Shown: positions 1 to 10,276 of the stretch, piece by piece
Position numbering within the stretch: the stretch's first letter is position 1
Layout of the letters: every line of letters begins with the position of its first letter
Assembly: GCF_021631985.1 (NCBI RefSeq)
Contig: NZ_CP070225.1
Coordinates: 124,001 to 188,000 of the forward strand
From: Sandaracinus amylolyticus
GTDB taxonomy: Bacteria; Myxococcota_A; Polyangia; Polyangiales; Sandaracinaceae
Length of the DNA stretch: 64,000 bases
Direction: 5' to 3'
Position numbers and translations under genes: made by a program
The notes under the pieces: generated by a model
Database searches by the model: none
The model's input: the letters and a program-made list of their open reading frames with translations, nothing else
Told to the model about the DNA's origin: nothing

Positions 1-64
1 GCGCCTCGAGGGTCGTGTCGACGCGTCGCGCGCGGGCACCGGGCGCCCCGGCAGCGTCGCGCGC

Positions 65-1345
65 GTGAACGTGCGCGAGCGCCCGCCCAGCAGCCCCACG
101 GTGCCGAGCGCCGATGCGTCGACACGTCGTCCGACGCCGCCCGCGATGCCGGCGACGACGTCACCTACGCCCTCCGAGCCCGCTGCGGTTGCCGCACCTT
201 CGAGCGCCGGCTCCCAGCCCGCGGAGATCGACCTCCCGCCCGAGCGTCGCAAGCGCATCGACGAGCTCTATCCGGTGCTCGAGCTCCTCGATCACTACGA
301 GGTGCTCGGCCTGCGCCCGAACGTCGAGCTCAAGGACATCCGCGCGACGTACTTCGAGCTCTCGAAGGTCTTCCATCCCGACACCGCGTTCCGGAAGAGC
401 CTCGGCCCCTACAAGGCGAAGATGGAGGCGATCTTCACCCGCCTCACCGAGGCCTACGACGTGCTCGGCAAGAAGAAGTCGCGCGCCGAGTACGACGCCT
501 ACCTCGCGCTGCAGGGCGACACCCGCGCGGTCGAGGACGCGATGCGCGCGACGGCGAAGCCCGTCGCGAGCCCTCCGCCCGAGCCTCCTCCGCCGACCCC
601 GCCGACCCCGACCCCGCAGGCGCCCACCGAGAGTCCGACGCGTGCGCTCAGCGACGAGGGCCGCCGCCGCGCCCGCGAGCTGCTCCAGCGACGCCTCCAG
701 GGCGCGCGGCCGGGGACCGCGACGTCGGCGGGCGGTGTGCCCGCGCCGGCCTCCTCCGCGCCGCGCGCGCGCGACGAGGTGCTGCGCGACCTCGCGAGCA
801 GCCTGAAGAGCACCGCCTCGCTCACCGGCGGCATCGATCGCATCTCGCGCCACCAGCGCGACGCGCAGCGCCTCGAGGCCGAGGGCGATCTCGCCGGTGC
901 GAGCCGCGAGCTGCGCATGGCGACGGCGCTCGCGCCGCAGCGCGACGACCTCCGGCTCGAGCACGAGCGCGTCTCGCGCCTCCTCGCGGTGCAGCTCGCC
1001 GACAAGTACGAGCAGGCCGCGCTCTACGAAGAGAAGCACCGCAAGTGGGCCGCGGCGGCGGCCAGCTGGTCGAAGGTGGTCGATGGTCGCCCCGACGACG
1101 TCGCGGCGCTGCTCCGCGCCGCCCTCGCGCTGGTCGAGGCGAAGGGCGATCTCCACCAGGCGCAGCGCTTCGCACAGCGTGCGTGCGAGCTGAGGCCGGA
1201 CGACGTCGCCGCACGCCGGACGCTCGGTCGCGTCTATCTCGCGGCGGGGCTCCAGCTCAACGCGCGCCGCGAGCTCGAGCGTGCCGCGTTGCTGGACCCC
1301 ACCGACCAGATCGTCAAGAATCTCCTGGGCGAGCTGAAGGGCTGA
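65..1345 (+). CDS. DnaJ-domain protein with C-terminal TPR region
   Basis: Likely a co-chaperone or adaptor that stimulates an Hsp70, probably the DnaK encoded 113 bp downstream. The first ~70 residues are Pro/Ser/Thr-rich and look disordered. A J domain spans about residues 75-147 and carries the catalytic HPD tripeptide at 104-106 (context VFHPDTAF). A proline-rich linker (about 165-195) follows, and the C-terminal ~150 residues are helical with TPR-like periodicity. It lacks the Gly/Phe and Cys-rich zinc modules of true DnaJ, so it is a type III J-protein. The GTG at 65 is the first start in view, but the frame is open back to base 2, so the true start could lie upstream of the window. Family assignment is firm; the partner is inferred from position. 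Confidence 0.85.
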   Translation: MNVRERPPSSPTVPSADASTRRPTPPAMPATTSPTPSEPAAVAAPSSAGSQPAEIDLPPERRKRIDELYPVLELLDHYEVLGLRPNVELKDIRATYFELSKVFHPDTAFRKSLGPYKAKMEAIFTRLTEAYDVLGKKKSRAEYDAYLALQGDTRAVEDAMRATAKPVASPPPEPPPPTPPTPTPQAPTESPTRALSDEGRRRARELLQRRLQGARPGTATSAGGVPAPASSAPRARDEVLRDLASSLKSTASLTGGIDRISRHQRDAQRLEAEGDLAGASRELRMATALAPQRDDLRLEHERVSRLLAVQLADKYEQAALYEEKHRKWAAAAASWSKVVDGRPDDVAALLRAALALVEAKGDLHQAQRFAQRACELRPDDVAARRTLGRVYLAAGLQLNARRELERAALLDPTDQIVKNLLGELKG

Positions 1346-1428
1346 GATCGTCCTTCGCGCGCCTTTCGTCCTCGACGTCGTCACCGAAATCGTCGAGCAT
1401 CGTAGGCGAGACGCGATCGATCGGAGCC

Positions 1429-1443
1429 GGGCTCGGCGAGCCC
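1429..1443 (+). other. Small hairpin just upstream of dnaK
   Basis: A perfect 6-bp stem (GGGCTC/GAGCCC) with a 3-nt loop sits 15 nt before the dnaK ATG, immediately ahead of the GGGGAG ribosome-binding site. No CIRCE-like operator was seen. It may be an attenuator or chance structure. Confidence 0.3.
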
Positions 1444-1458
1444 TGACGTGGGGAGCGG

Positions 1459-3285
<1,827 letters not shown>

Positions 3286-3292
3286 ACGTGCG

Positions 3293-4165
3293 ATGAGCCG
3301 GAGCGCATCGTCGGGGGACGGTCGAGCGAGCAGCCCGCCGGGCGCGGGTCGCTCCACGCGTCCCCCGCACCGCGTGACGCTCGAGTTCGCCGGGCCTCCG
3401 CTCGCGCTCCCCGACGACCCCACGCCGAGCGAGCCCGACTCCGATCGCCCCGAGCCGCTGCAGCTCGACACGACCGAGCTCGCTGCGCCGCCTCCGAGCG
3501 AGCCCACCGCGAAGACGCGGGCGACGATCGATCCCGAGGGCTTCCTCGATCCCGATCTCGTCACCGAGGATCGCGGCACCGATCAGGCGCTGCGCCTCGA
3601 CCTCGACGAGCTCGAGACGAGCGGCGCGCGCACCGACGACGGATGGGGTCGCCTCCGCGAGGGCAACGCGCCGGCGCGACCGCGCTCGGTCACGCCGCCC
3701 GCGATGACGCGCGACGATGCGCTCGATCTCGTCACGCGCCGCTCGCGCCCGCCCTCGACCCCGGGCCTCGACCTCGCGGGCGAGATGGCGGATCGCTACG
3801 CACTCGGCGACTACACCGGCGCGCTCCGGGTCGCCGAGCTGCTGCTCGGGCGCGACCCCGACGACCTGCGCGCCCAGCGCTGCGCCGAGAGCAGCCGCGA
3901 GCGCCTGCTCGCGCTCTACACCGCGCGCCTGGGCTCGGTGTCGGGCGTCGCGAGCGCGGAGGTGGGCTCGCGCGTGCCGCGCGTCACGGTGCCCGAGCAC
4001 GAGATCCGCTGGCTCGGTCTCGATCATCGCCAGGGCTTCCTGCTCTCGCGCCTCGACGGCAGCGTGACGGTCGACGATCTGGTCGACGTGAGCGGCATGT
4101 CGCGCCTCGAGGTGCTCCGCACGCTCGTCGAGCTCGTCGAGTCGGGCGCCGTCGGGGTGCGGTGA
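3293..4165 (+). CDS. Uncharacterised protein with TPR-like and winged-helix-like C-terminus
   Basis: Function not recognised. The gene starts 7 bp after dnaK and is almost certainly co-transcribed with it. The first ~150 residues are low-complexity and acidic/proline-rich. About residues 160-210 resemble one or two TPR helices (context ALGDYTGALRVAELLLGRD). The last ~70 residues look like a small winged-helix-type fold ending LEVLRTLVELVESGAVGVR, similar to C-terminal modules of myxobacterial multi-domain regulators. There is no signal peptide, so it is probably cytosolic. Its place at the end of the J-protein/DnaK operon suggests a client- or complex-specific adaptor, which is inference. Confidence 0.7.
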   Translation: MSRSASSGDGRASSPPGAGRSTRPPHRVTLEFAGPPLALPDDPTPSEPDSDRPEPLQLDTTELAAPPPSEPTAKTRATIDPEGFLDPDLVTEDRGTDQALRLDLDELETSGARTDDGWGRLREGNAPARPRSVTPPAMTRDDALDLVTRRSRPPSTPGLDLAGEMADRYALGDYTGALRVAELLLGRDPDDLRAQRCAESSRERLLALYTARLGSVSGVASAEVGSRVPRVTVPEHEIRWLGLDHRQGFLLSRLDGSVTVDDLVDVSGMSRLEVLRTLVELVESGAVGVR

Positions 4166-4247
4166 GAGCGCGCGGCATCCCCGCCTCACGGCGAGGTGGG
4201 CGCTGCGCAGGCGGTCGGCCGATCGTCCGAAGATCGGGACGAACCCT

Positions 4248-4275
4248 TGCTCCCCGGGAGCCGTCGCTCTAGTCT
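4248..4275 (+). promoter_or_regulatory. Candidate sigma-70 type promoter
   Basis: TTGCTC, a 17-bp spacer and TAGTCT form a plausible -35/-10 pair 39 nt before the GTG start of the CNNM/CorC gene. Assigned by eye only. Confidence 0.35.
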
Positions 4276-4314
4276 CTTCCTTCGCTCCGCTGCCCAGCTA
4301 CGGAGCGCAATCCC

Positions 4315-5637
4315 GTGCCCGACTCGCCCGAAGGTCCAGGTCTCGCTGCCACCATCATCATCGTCTCCGCCCTCGTCGGAGCCGTGATGAGCGCGCTGAC
4401 CGCCGCGATGTACGCACTGCCCGAGGAGCTCCTCATGGCGGTGCGCGACGAGGAGGGGCCCGATGCCCCGACTGCGCTACGCGTGCTGCGCGAGCGCGGC
4501 GCGATACGCGCGCGGTTGCTCACCGGCCGCGTGATGAGCGCGGCGGCGCTCGCCACCGCGACCGCCTACCTCGTGATGGGCCAGATGCCCCTCTGGGCGG
4601 GCGTGCTGGTGGTCGCCGGCGCGGCGCTCGGCTACGCGGTGGTCGCCGAGGTCGCCCAGACGTTCGCGCGCGCCCGAGCGCGTGTGCTCGGCCTCCGGCT
4701 GCTGCGCTGGTCGCGGCCGCTCGAGATGCTGCTCGCGCCGCTCGCGTGGCCCATCCAGGTCGTCGCGTCGTTCGCCGAGCGCCTGCTCCCGCAGCGCGAC
4801 GAGGCGGTCGACGAGGATCTCGCGGCGCGCGAGGTCGAGCACATGATCGAGCGCCGCGAGGAAGAAGGCGTCATCCCCGAGGAGTTCGCGCAGCTCCTGC
4901 TGCGCGTCCTGGAGTTCAAGGACACCGTCGCGCGCGAGGTGATGGTCCCGCGCACGCGCATGGTGGCGATCGACGTCTCGACGCCGATCGACGACGTGGT
5001 CGCGCGCGTGGTCGAAGAGGGCCACAGCCGCTATCCGGTCTATCGCGAGCGCGTCGATCGCATCGAGGGCATCCTGCACGCGAAGGATCTCTTCCGCGCG
5101 ATGCGCGAGAAGAAGGGCCGCGTGAACCTGCTCTCGATCGTGCGCAAGCCCGCGCTCTTCGTCGCGGAGTCGCAGAAGATCGGCCACGTGCTGCGCGAGA
5201 TGCAGAGCAAGCGGCAGCACCTCGCGCTGGTCGTCGACGAGTTCGGCGGCACCTCGGGCGTGGTGACGCTCGAGGACATCCTCGAGGAGATCGTCGGCGA
5301 GATCCAGGACGAGCACGACGCCGAGGAGAGCCTGGTCACCGAGATCGGGCCGAACACGTTCCTCGCCGATGCGCGCGTGTCGATCCACGAGCTCGGCGAG
5401 CTGCTCGACACCGAGCTCGGCGAGGCCGCCGAGAACGCCGAGGTCGAGGTCGACTCGCTCGGTGGGCTCGTCGTGGGCCTCGCGGGCAAGGTGCCCGAGC
5501 CGGGCGAGAGCGTCACGCTGGACGGGCTCGATCTGATCGTGCGCGAGGCCGACGAGAAGCACGTCACGCGCGTCGAGATCCGGCGCAAGACCACCGCGCC
5601 TCCCTCGTCGGCCGAGCCCGCCGAAGGCGCGGTCTAG
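4315..5637 (+). CDS. CNNM/CorC-HlyC family membrane protein with CBS pair
   Basis: Inner-membrane protein of the CNNM (DUF21) class, proposed in the family to act in Mg/Co efflux or ion homeostasis. Hydrophobic segments occur at about residues 5-27 and 78-110. They are followed by an amphipathic stretch and a CBS domain pair (about 205-320; signature AREVMVPRTRMVAI and the second-repeat HLALVVDEFGGTSGVVTLED). A C-terminal CorC/HlyC transporter-associated domain lies at about 340-425. Length 440 aa is normal. The GTG start at 4315 follows a candidate promoter. The next gene overlaps its stop by one base (TAGTG), so the two are translationally coupled. Confidence 0.88.
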   Translation: MPDSPEGPGLAATIIIVSALVGAVMSALTAAMYALPEELLMAVRDEEGPDAPTALRVLRERGAIRARLLTGRVMSAAALATATAYLVMGQMPLWAGVLVVAGAALGYAVVAEVAQTFARARARVLGLRLLRWSRPLEMLLAPLAWPIQVVASFAERLLPQRDEAVDEDLAAREVEHMIERREEEGVIPEEFAQLLLRVLEFKDTVAREVMVPRTRMVAIDVSTPIDDVVARVVEEGHSRYPVYRERVDRIEGILHAKDLFRAMREKKGRVNLLSIVRKPALFVAESQKIGHVLREMQSKRQHLALVVDEFGGTSGVVTLEDILEEIVGEIQDEHDAEESLVTEIGPNTFLADARVSIHELGELLDTELGEAAENAEVEVDSLGGLVVGLAGKVPEPGESVTLDGLDLIVREADEKHVTRVEIRRKTTAPPSSAEPAEGAV

Positions 5638-6086
5638 TGCCGCAGAAAGCGCGCGAGGCTGCGCTCGCGGAGGCTCTCGCACCGGTCTCGCCGGGGCGCG
5701 TGTTGTGGATCGGCGTGGCGCCGATCGACGCGCTCGATGCCGCACGAGGCGCGAACCGGGCGAGCCTCGATGCGCTCCCGGCTGATGCGCGCTTCGACGC
5801 GGTGGTGCTCGGGCCCACGTCGAGCGGGCTCGTCGACGCGAGCGCGGCGGTGCGCGCGTGCGTGCGCGCCGGCGGCGTGATCGCGGTGGTGCTGCCGGTC
5901 GAGCGGGTCGGATTCCGTGCGTTCACGCAGCGCGCGATCAGCGCGTTCGACGCGACGCGACGTGCGCGGCCACTCGAGGAAGCGTGCGGTGCGCTGCTCT
6001 CGGCGGGCGTCGCGCCGGTGAAGGTGATCGACGTCAAGGGCGCGCTCGGCGAGGCCGTCGTGCACGGCGTCGTGCACGCGACGTGA
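5637..6086 (+). CDS. Uncharacterised small protein, Rossmann/methyltransferase-like
   Basis: A 149-residue protein not assigned to a family. It starts at a GTG that shares its G with the TAG stop of the CNNM/CorC gene. The middle has the alternating strand-helix pattern of a nucleotide- or SAM-binding half-domain (VLWIGVAPIDAL, then FDAVVLGPTS and GVIAVVLPVERVGF), resembling the C-terminal strands of a class I methyltransferase without a recognisable glycine-rich SAM loop. Probably cytosolic. It could be a degenerate methyltransferase used as a subunit; that is a guess from fold pattern only. Confidence 0.6.
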   Translation: MPQKAREAALAEALAPVSPGRVLWIGVAPIDALDAARGANRASLDALPADARFDAVVLGPTSSGLVDASAAVRACVRAGGVIAVVLPVERVGFRAFTQRAISAFDATRRARPLEEACGALLSAGVAPVKVIDVKGALGEAVVHGVVHAT

Positions 6087-6119
6087 GCCCCCGGGGCTCC
6101 CGGAACGCCGCATCGGCGC

Positions 6120-6125
6120 TAGATT
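6120..6125 (+). promoter_or_regulatory. -10-like hexamer TAGATT, leaderless promoter candidate
   Basis: Ends 9 nt before the ATG at 6135, placing the expected transcription start at or within a few bases of the start codon. No Shine-Dalgarno sequence lies between. Confidence 0.5.
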
Positions 6126-6134
6126 CAGCCGCCG

Positions 6135-6803
6135 ATGGCCAGCTCCCGTAACGCGCCCGCCTCTGCGCCGATGGCGTTCCTCGCCGACATCCACGGCAAC
6201 CTCGCCGCGCTCGACGCCGTGCTCGAGGACATTCGGCGCCGCGATGTCCGCATCGTCTACGTCGCGGGCGATCTGCTGTTCGGCGGCGACGATCCGCTCG
6301 CGGTGTGGAAGCGCCTGGTCGAGGTGAAGGCCAAGTGCGTGCGCGGCCTCTCGGACGCGGCGCTCGCGACGCTCGATCCCACGCGCATGAACCCGACCGA
6401 CGACGCGCAGCGCGAGCGCATGGAGCGCTTCCTCCGCACCCGCACCGCGGTCGGCGAGCTCGTGCTGAAGTACCTCGAGCGACTGCCCGACTCGATGCGC
6501 ATCCCGCTGGTCGACGGCCGCGAGATCGTCGTGGTGCACGGCTCGCCCGCGGACCCGACGACCGAGCTCAGCCACGACATGAGCGACGAAGAGATGATGG
6601 CGCTGATCGCCGACGATCCCGCGGACATCGTCGCGTGCGGCGGCTCGCACGTGCCCTTCCAGCGCGACGTCGACGAGGTGCGCGTGATCGGGCTCGGCTC
6701 GGTGGGGCAGAGCCCCGAGGGCGGCATCGCGCACTACACCGTCGTGACGCCGCGCCTCGAGGGCACCCTGGTCGAGCAGACCTGGATCCGCTACGCGGCC
6801 TGA
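6135..6803 (+). CDS. Calcineurin-like metallophosphoesterase
   Basis: Predicted two-metal phosphoesterase of the YfcE/diadenosine-tetraphosphatase-like group; substrate unknown. Metal-ligand motifs appear in order: DIHGN near residue 18, GDLLFGG near 48, VVHGSP near 135 and GGSHVPF near 172. The usual GNHE/D block is replaced by RGLSDAAL near 75, so one metal or phosphate contact is atypical. At 222 residues it is a single compact domain without signal peptide or membrane segment. It stands alone between a convergent halogenase-like gene that ends on the very next base (6804) and the CNNM operon. Its -10-like element lies 9 nt before ATG, suggesting leaderless translation. Confidence 0.85.
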   Translation: MASSRNAPASAPMAFLADIHGNLAALDAVLEDIRRRDVRIVYVAGDLLFGGDDPLAVWKRLVEVKAKCVRGLSDAALATLDPTRMNPTDDAQRERMERFLRTRTAVGELVLKYLERLPDSMRIPLVDGREIVVVHGSPADPTTELSHDMSDEEMMALIADDPADIVACGGSHVPFQRDVDEVRVIGLGSVGQSPEGGIAHYTVVTPRLEGTLVEQTWIRYAA

Positions 6804-8537
6804 TCAGTCCGCGCGATCCCAGTCGCGGTTGTAGCCCGTGACGAAGTCGCGACCGAGCGTTCGGACGAGCCGCCCCGCGTAGCCGAGCTCCGACGCCCAC
6901 TCGTCCGCCGCCATCTTCACGACGTGGCGCAGCACGAAGCGGCGCGCGTAGCTGTCGCGGATCCCCTGCGGCGCGTCGCGCTGCATCCACTGGATCAGCG
7001 GGCCGACCTTGGGCAGCGTGAAGACGCCCGGATGACGCGCGTGCGGGCTGCCCCAGGGCGCCGGCCAGAGGCGACTCTCCTCGATCACCGCGAAGATGCG
7101 ATCCGCAGCCTGCGATGCGGTGATGCGCTTCTCCGCGTACGCGTCGACCTCCGCCGCCGCGCGCTCGAAGAGCGCCATGTACTCGGGGAGATCCGAGCCC
7201 TGCAGACCGCCGAAGGGCTCGAGCTCGTAGGTCTCGAAGCGCGTGTCCGCGCCGTGCGTGAGGAGCTCGCCGATCGCCTCGAGGGTGCCGGTGCCGCCGA
7301 AGATCGTCCCGAGCGCCCAGATCTTGTACCAGGCGTTCCACAGCTCGAAGTCGGAGAACGCCACGTACGAGCGGCTCACCAGTCGATCGACGTGCGCGAA
7401 GTTGCGCTTCACGCGCGCGTCGATCGGCATGAAGCGCTCGGTCGAGTAGTCGCCGTCCTTCTTCGCCTCGATCAGGCGCCACGCGAGCATGTTGATCGCG
7501 CCCATCGAGATGCCGAGGCCGCTCGAGAAGAGCGGATCGACGAACGCGAACGCGTGCGGCATCAGGCAGTAGCGATCACCGACGACGCGCGTCGACGAGA
7601 ACTGCAGTCGATCGGTGGAGACCCACTCGCGGATCGGATGCGCGTTCTCGAACTGCTTCGCGAGCGCGGGATATCGCGCGACGAAGCGCCGGAACTCTTC
7701 GTCCGCGGGAAGGCCCGTCGGCGGGTGCACGCGCGGATCGAGGTTCAGCCCGACGCTCGTGAGGCGGTTGGTCGACGACGGATGGTTGTCGAACGGGATG
7801 ACCCACATCCATCCGCCGTCGAACAGGTGGTGCAGCGTTCCTTGCGAGAGCGGGCTCGGAAGACCGTGCGCCTCGCGCGGTCCGATGCACGCGTCGAACG
7901 GCGTCACGCCGTGGAAGTGCGTGAAGATCGATCGCGAGTGGGTGCGCATCGTCGTCGGCTGCTCGCGCAGACCGAAGAGCTTCGCGACCGGCGCCTGCAC
8001 GCCGCCCGCGTCGACGACGTAGCTCGCGCGGAACGCGCTGCCGTCGCGGCACTTCAGCTCGACGCCGGTCGCGCCGAAGTCGAGGCTCGTCACGTCGGTC
8101 CGCTGCCGCACCACCGCGCCGTGCGCGGCCGCGACGCCGAGCAGGTACGCGTCGACGTCCTGTCGGAACAGGTGCACGTCGGGCCCCATCGGCGGCGACA
8201 ACGTCGGCAGCTGCGACGACTCGTGCGCGCGCAGCGGCTCGTCCGCCCGATGGAAGACGAACGAGAAATTGCGCTTCACCCCCGATGTCGTGCCGACCGT
8301 GCGCCGGACGCGATTGTAGGTGCTCAGCTGCGAGATCTCCGGGACGCCGTATCGCATCCCGAGCAGCCGGAACAAGAACGTCGTCTCTGGCACCGTGGAC
8401 TCGCCGATCGCGAACCGCGGATGCGATCCCTGCTCGACGAGCAACGTGCGCACGCCGTTCTCGGCGAGGATCGCGCCGAGAATGCTGCCGGCGATCCCGC
8501 TCCCGAGGATCGCCACGTCGAACGTCCTGTCACTCAT
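6804..8537 (-). CDS. Flavin-dependent halogenase-like FAD enzyme
   Basis: A 577-residue FAD-dependent enzyme of the tryptophan-halogenase superfamily. Members use reduced flavin, O2 and halide to make HOX inside the protein. The N-terminal dinucleotide fold has GSGIAG at 12-17, followed by GESTVP at 45-50. The halogenase signature WxWxIP is intact (WMWVIP, 243-248), and the second marker FxDPxxSxG appears as FVDPLFSSG at 332-340. These favour a halogenase or close relative over a generic monooxygenase. The substrate is unknown and no PKS/NRPS or flavin reductase gene is nearby. The ATG at 8537 is preceded by a good GGGAGG ribosome-binding site; in-frame sequence upstream overlaps the MerR-TPR gene and was excluded. 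It converges on the metallophosphoesterase with no intergenic base. Confidence 0.85.
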   Translation of the reverse strand: MSDRTFDVAILGSGIAGSILGAILAENGVRTLLVEQGSHPRFAIGESTVPETTFLFRLLGMRYGVPEISQLSTYNRVRRTVGTTSGVKRNFSFVFHRADEPLRAHESSQLPTLSPPMGPDVHLFRQDVDAYLLGVAAAHGAVVRQRTDVTSLDFGATGVELKCRDGSAFRASYVVDAGGVQAPVAKLFGLREQPTTMRTHSRSIFTHFHGVTPFDACIGPREAHGLPSPLSQGTLHHLFDGGWMWVIPFDNHPSSTNRLTSVGLNLDPRVHPPTGLPADEEFRRFVARYPALAKQFENAHPIREWVSTDRLQFSSTRVVGDRYCLMPHAFAFVDPLFSSGLGISMGAINMLAWRLIEAKKDGDYSTERFMPIDARVKRNFAHVDRLVSRSYVAFSDFELWNAWYKIWALGTIFGGTGTLEAIGELLTHGADTRFETYELEPFGGLQGSDLPEYMALFERAAAEVDAYAEKRITASQAADRIFAVIEESRLWPAPWGSPHARHPGVFTLPKVGPLIQWMQRDAPQGIRDSYARRFVLRHVVKMAADEWASELGYAGRLVRTLGRDFVTGYNRDWDRAD

Positions 8538-8634
8538 CGCACCACCTCCCGCGTATGGAGAGCCATACGACCATTGGTGGTGGCCGCGGGTACAGGATTT
8601 CCCCGACCTGAGTCGCGTACCCCGAGTACGCAGG

Positions 8635-9732
8635 TCAGAGATGTCGCTTCGCGATCTCGGCCCAGGGCCCGCTGGGATCGAGCTTGAGGTACGTCTCCCA
8701 GTGCACGCGAGCCTCGCGCGTCCGCCCGATCTCCTCGAGCGCCATCGCGAGGTTGAAGTGCGCGTCGGCGAAGCTCGGATCGCTCGACACCGCGCGATCG
8801 AAGAGCCGCACCGCCTCTTCGAGCTCGCTGCGCTCGAACGCGAGGAAGCCGAGGTTGTACCAGGCCTCCGGCTGCTCGGGATCGAGCTCGATCGCGCGCT
8901 CGTAGAGCCCGCGCGCTTCCTTGCCGTCACCGCGGCGGAAGCGGAGGTTGCCGAGGTTCGTGAGCGCGTTCGCGAGCGCGGGGTCGAGCGAGATCGCGCG
9001 GCGGTAACACGCCTCGGCGCGATCGAGCGTCGACTCGTCCTCGTCGAGCCGACAGCCCTCGAGGTACGCCTCGTACGCGGCGCGACGGCGCGCGGGATCG
9101 AGCGCGTCGGGGCGCAGCACGCGCACCACGTCGTCGCGCAGCTCGCGCACCTCGAAGTCCATCACGACCTGGCCGGTGCGCGGCTCGAACGACGACTTCT
9201 CGTCGCGCACGATCACGCTCTGTCCGTCGGTGAGCACGCGCAGCTCGGAGAGCGGGCGCACCACGTCGGGCAGCGTCGTGCGCAGCGCGTCGACCGTCTT
9301 GCGCACGCGGCGCAGCGGCACGCCGCGCTCGAGCAGCGTCTTCGCGGTGCGCACGCCGATCAGATCCTGGAACGTGTAGAGACGCCGCGCGCCGACGACG
9401 CCCGAGGGCGAGAGGAACCCGGTGCGATCCCAGTAGCGCAGCTTGCTCTCGGGGATGCCGAAGAGGCGCGCGACCTCGGCGCGACCGTAGAGGTCGCCGG
9501 TGGGATCACGACGGCGCGCCTGCTTCTCGAGCTCGGCCTCTCGTGCCGCGACGTCGGCCGCGAGCGTCTCCTCGTCGGGCGCCGGCGCGGCGATCGGCTC
9601 GGCGGGCGGGGGCACCGGCGTGGTCGGCGCGCTCTTCGGCGGCGTGCTGCTCGCGGGGATGGCACGACGACCACCACCGGGGCCGAACTGGACGTGGATG
9701 ATCTTCCCACCCACCGGATCGCGCTGGCTCAT
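8635..9732 (-). CDS. MerR-family HTH protein fused to TPR repeats
   Basis: Likely transcription regulator whose DNA-binding head is joined to a protein-interaction domain in place of a small-molecule sensor. Residues ~1-75 are Pro/Ala-rich. A MerR-type winged HTH lies at about 80-150 (YGRAEVARLFGIPESKLRYW, then a wing ending GARRLYTFQDL). A short linker follows, and three to four canonical TPRs occupy about 240-350 (pattern AxxNLGxLxxxxGxxxEAxxxYxxAIxLDP). Its start overlaps the stop of the upstream gene by four bases (ATGA-type), so the pair is coupled. Its target is unknown, but the halogenase-like gene is 97 bp downstream on the same strand and is an obvious candidate. Confidence 0.85.
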   Translation of the reverse strand: MSQRDPVGGKIIHVQFGPGGGRRAIPASSTPPKSAPTTPVPPPAEPIAAPAPDEETLAADVAAREAELEKQARRRDPTGDLYGRAEVARLFGIPESKLRYWDRTGFLSPSGVVGARRLYTFQDLIGVRTAKTLLERGVPLRRVRKTVDALRTTLPDVVRPLSELRVLTDGQSVIVRDEKSSFEPRTGQVVMDFEVRELRDDVVRVLRPDALDPARRRAAYEAYLEGCRLDEDESTLDRAEACYRRAISLDPALANALTNLGNLRFRRGDGKEARGLYERAIELDPEQPEAWYNLGFLAFERSELEEAVRLFDRAVSSDPSFADAHFNLAMALEEIGRTREARVHWETYLKLDPSGPWAEIAKRHL

Positions 9733-10175
9733 CGAACGGAATCCCTGGCTCGCGAAGATAGATCGACCGGCACCTCGAGATCGACGTCGAGCAGGAGCAA
9801 CGAGCCGTCGAGGCGGAAGCGGGTCTCGGTGGTCGCGGTGCCGAGGCGCTTGTCGGGGTGACGTCGCGCGACGTCGGCGAGCGCGAGGCGCATCGCGCGG
9901 AGGCGCACGCGCACCGAGCCACTCACGGCGTCGAAGAGGCGGCGGCGCTCGGCCTCGCCCTCGGGCCCGCGCAGCTGCGGCGCGACCTTCTCGAGATCGA
10001 TCGTGATCAGCGCCGAGCCGAAGAACGCGCTGCGATCGAGGCGTCCTTCGGTCAGCACCTCCGCCACCCGGAAGAGCTCTTCCTCGGCGCGAGGGCCGAG
10101 CGCGAATCCGTCGCGCGGACGCAAGAGGGCGCCGGGCCGCACGCGGACGGGCGGCTTGAGCAGGGTGGGGGACAC
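9729..10175 (-). CDS. Conserved-looking hypothetical protein
   Basis: Function not recognised. The protein has 148 residues, no signal peptide and no membrane segment, with Arg/Leu-rich helices and two beta-strand-like stretches near the C-terminus (TETRFRLDGSLLLLDVDLEV). It overlaps the MerR-TPR gene by four bases and is co-transcribed ahead of it. This suggests a partner of that regulator, possibly the protein read by its TPR domain; that is inference. The GTG at 10175 is 7 nt from a TAGCAT hexamer at 10183-10188, consistent with a leaderless start. Confidence 0.65.
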   Translation of the reverse strand: MSPTLLKPPVRVRPGALLRPRDGFALGPRAEEELFRVAEVLTEGRLDRSAFFGSALITIDLEKVAPQLRGPEGEAERRRLFDAVSGSVRVRLRAMRLALADVARRHPDKRLGTATTETRFRLDGSLLLLDVDLEVPVDLSSRARDSVR

Positions 10176-10182
10176 GGATCGA

Positions 10183-10188
10183 ATGCTA
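10183..10188 (-). promoter_or_regulatory. -10-like hexamer TAGCAT upstream of the regulator operon
   Basis: Ends 7 nt before the GTG start at 10175 on the minus strand; fits the leaderless pattern seen at other genes in the window. Confidence 0.4.
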
Positions 10189-10258
10189 TCGGGGCGGTGG
10201 CGATCAGATCAAAGATCCGCACGAGGCGACGAGCGCGCTTCGTGACGTCGCGCTCTGG

Positions 10259-10264
10259 TAGACT
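10259..10264 (+). promoter_or_regulatory. -10-like hexamer TAGACT
   Basis: Ends 12 nt before the ATG at 10277; short or absent leader expected. Confidence 0.45.
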
Positions 10265-10276
10265 CGCGCGCTCCGG

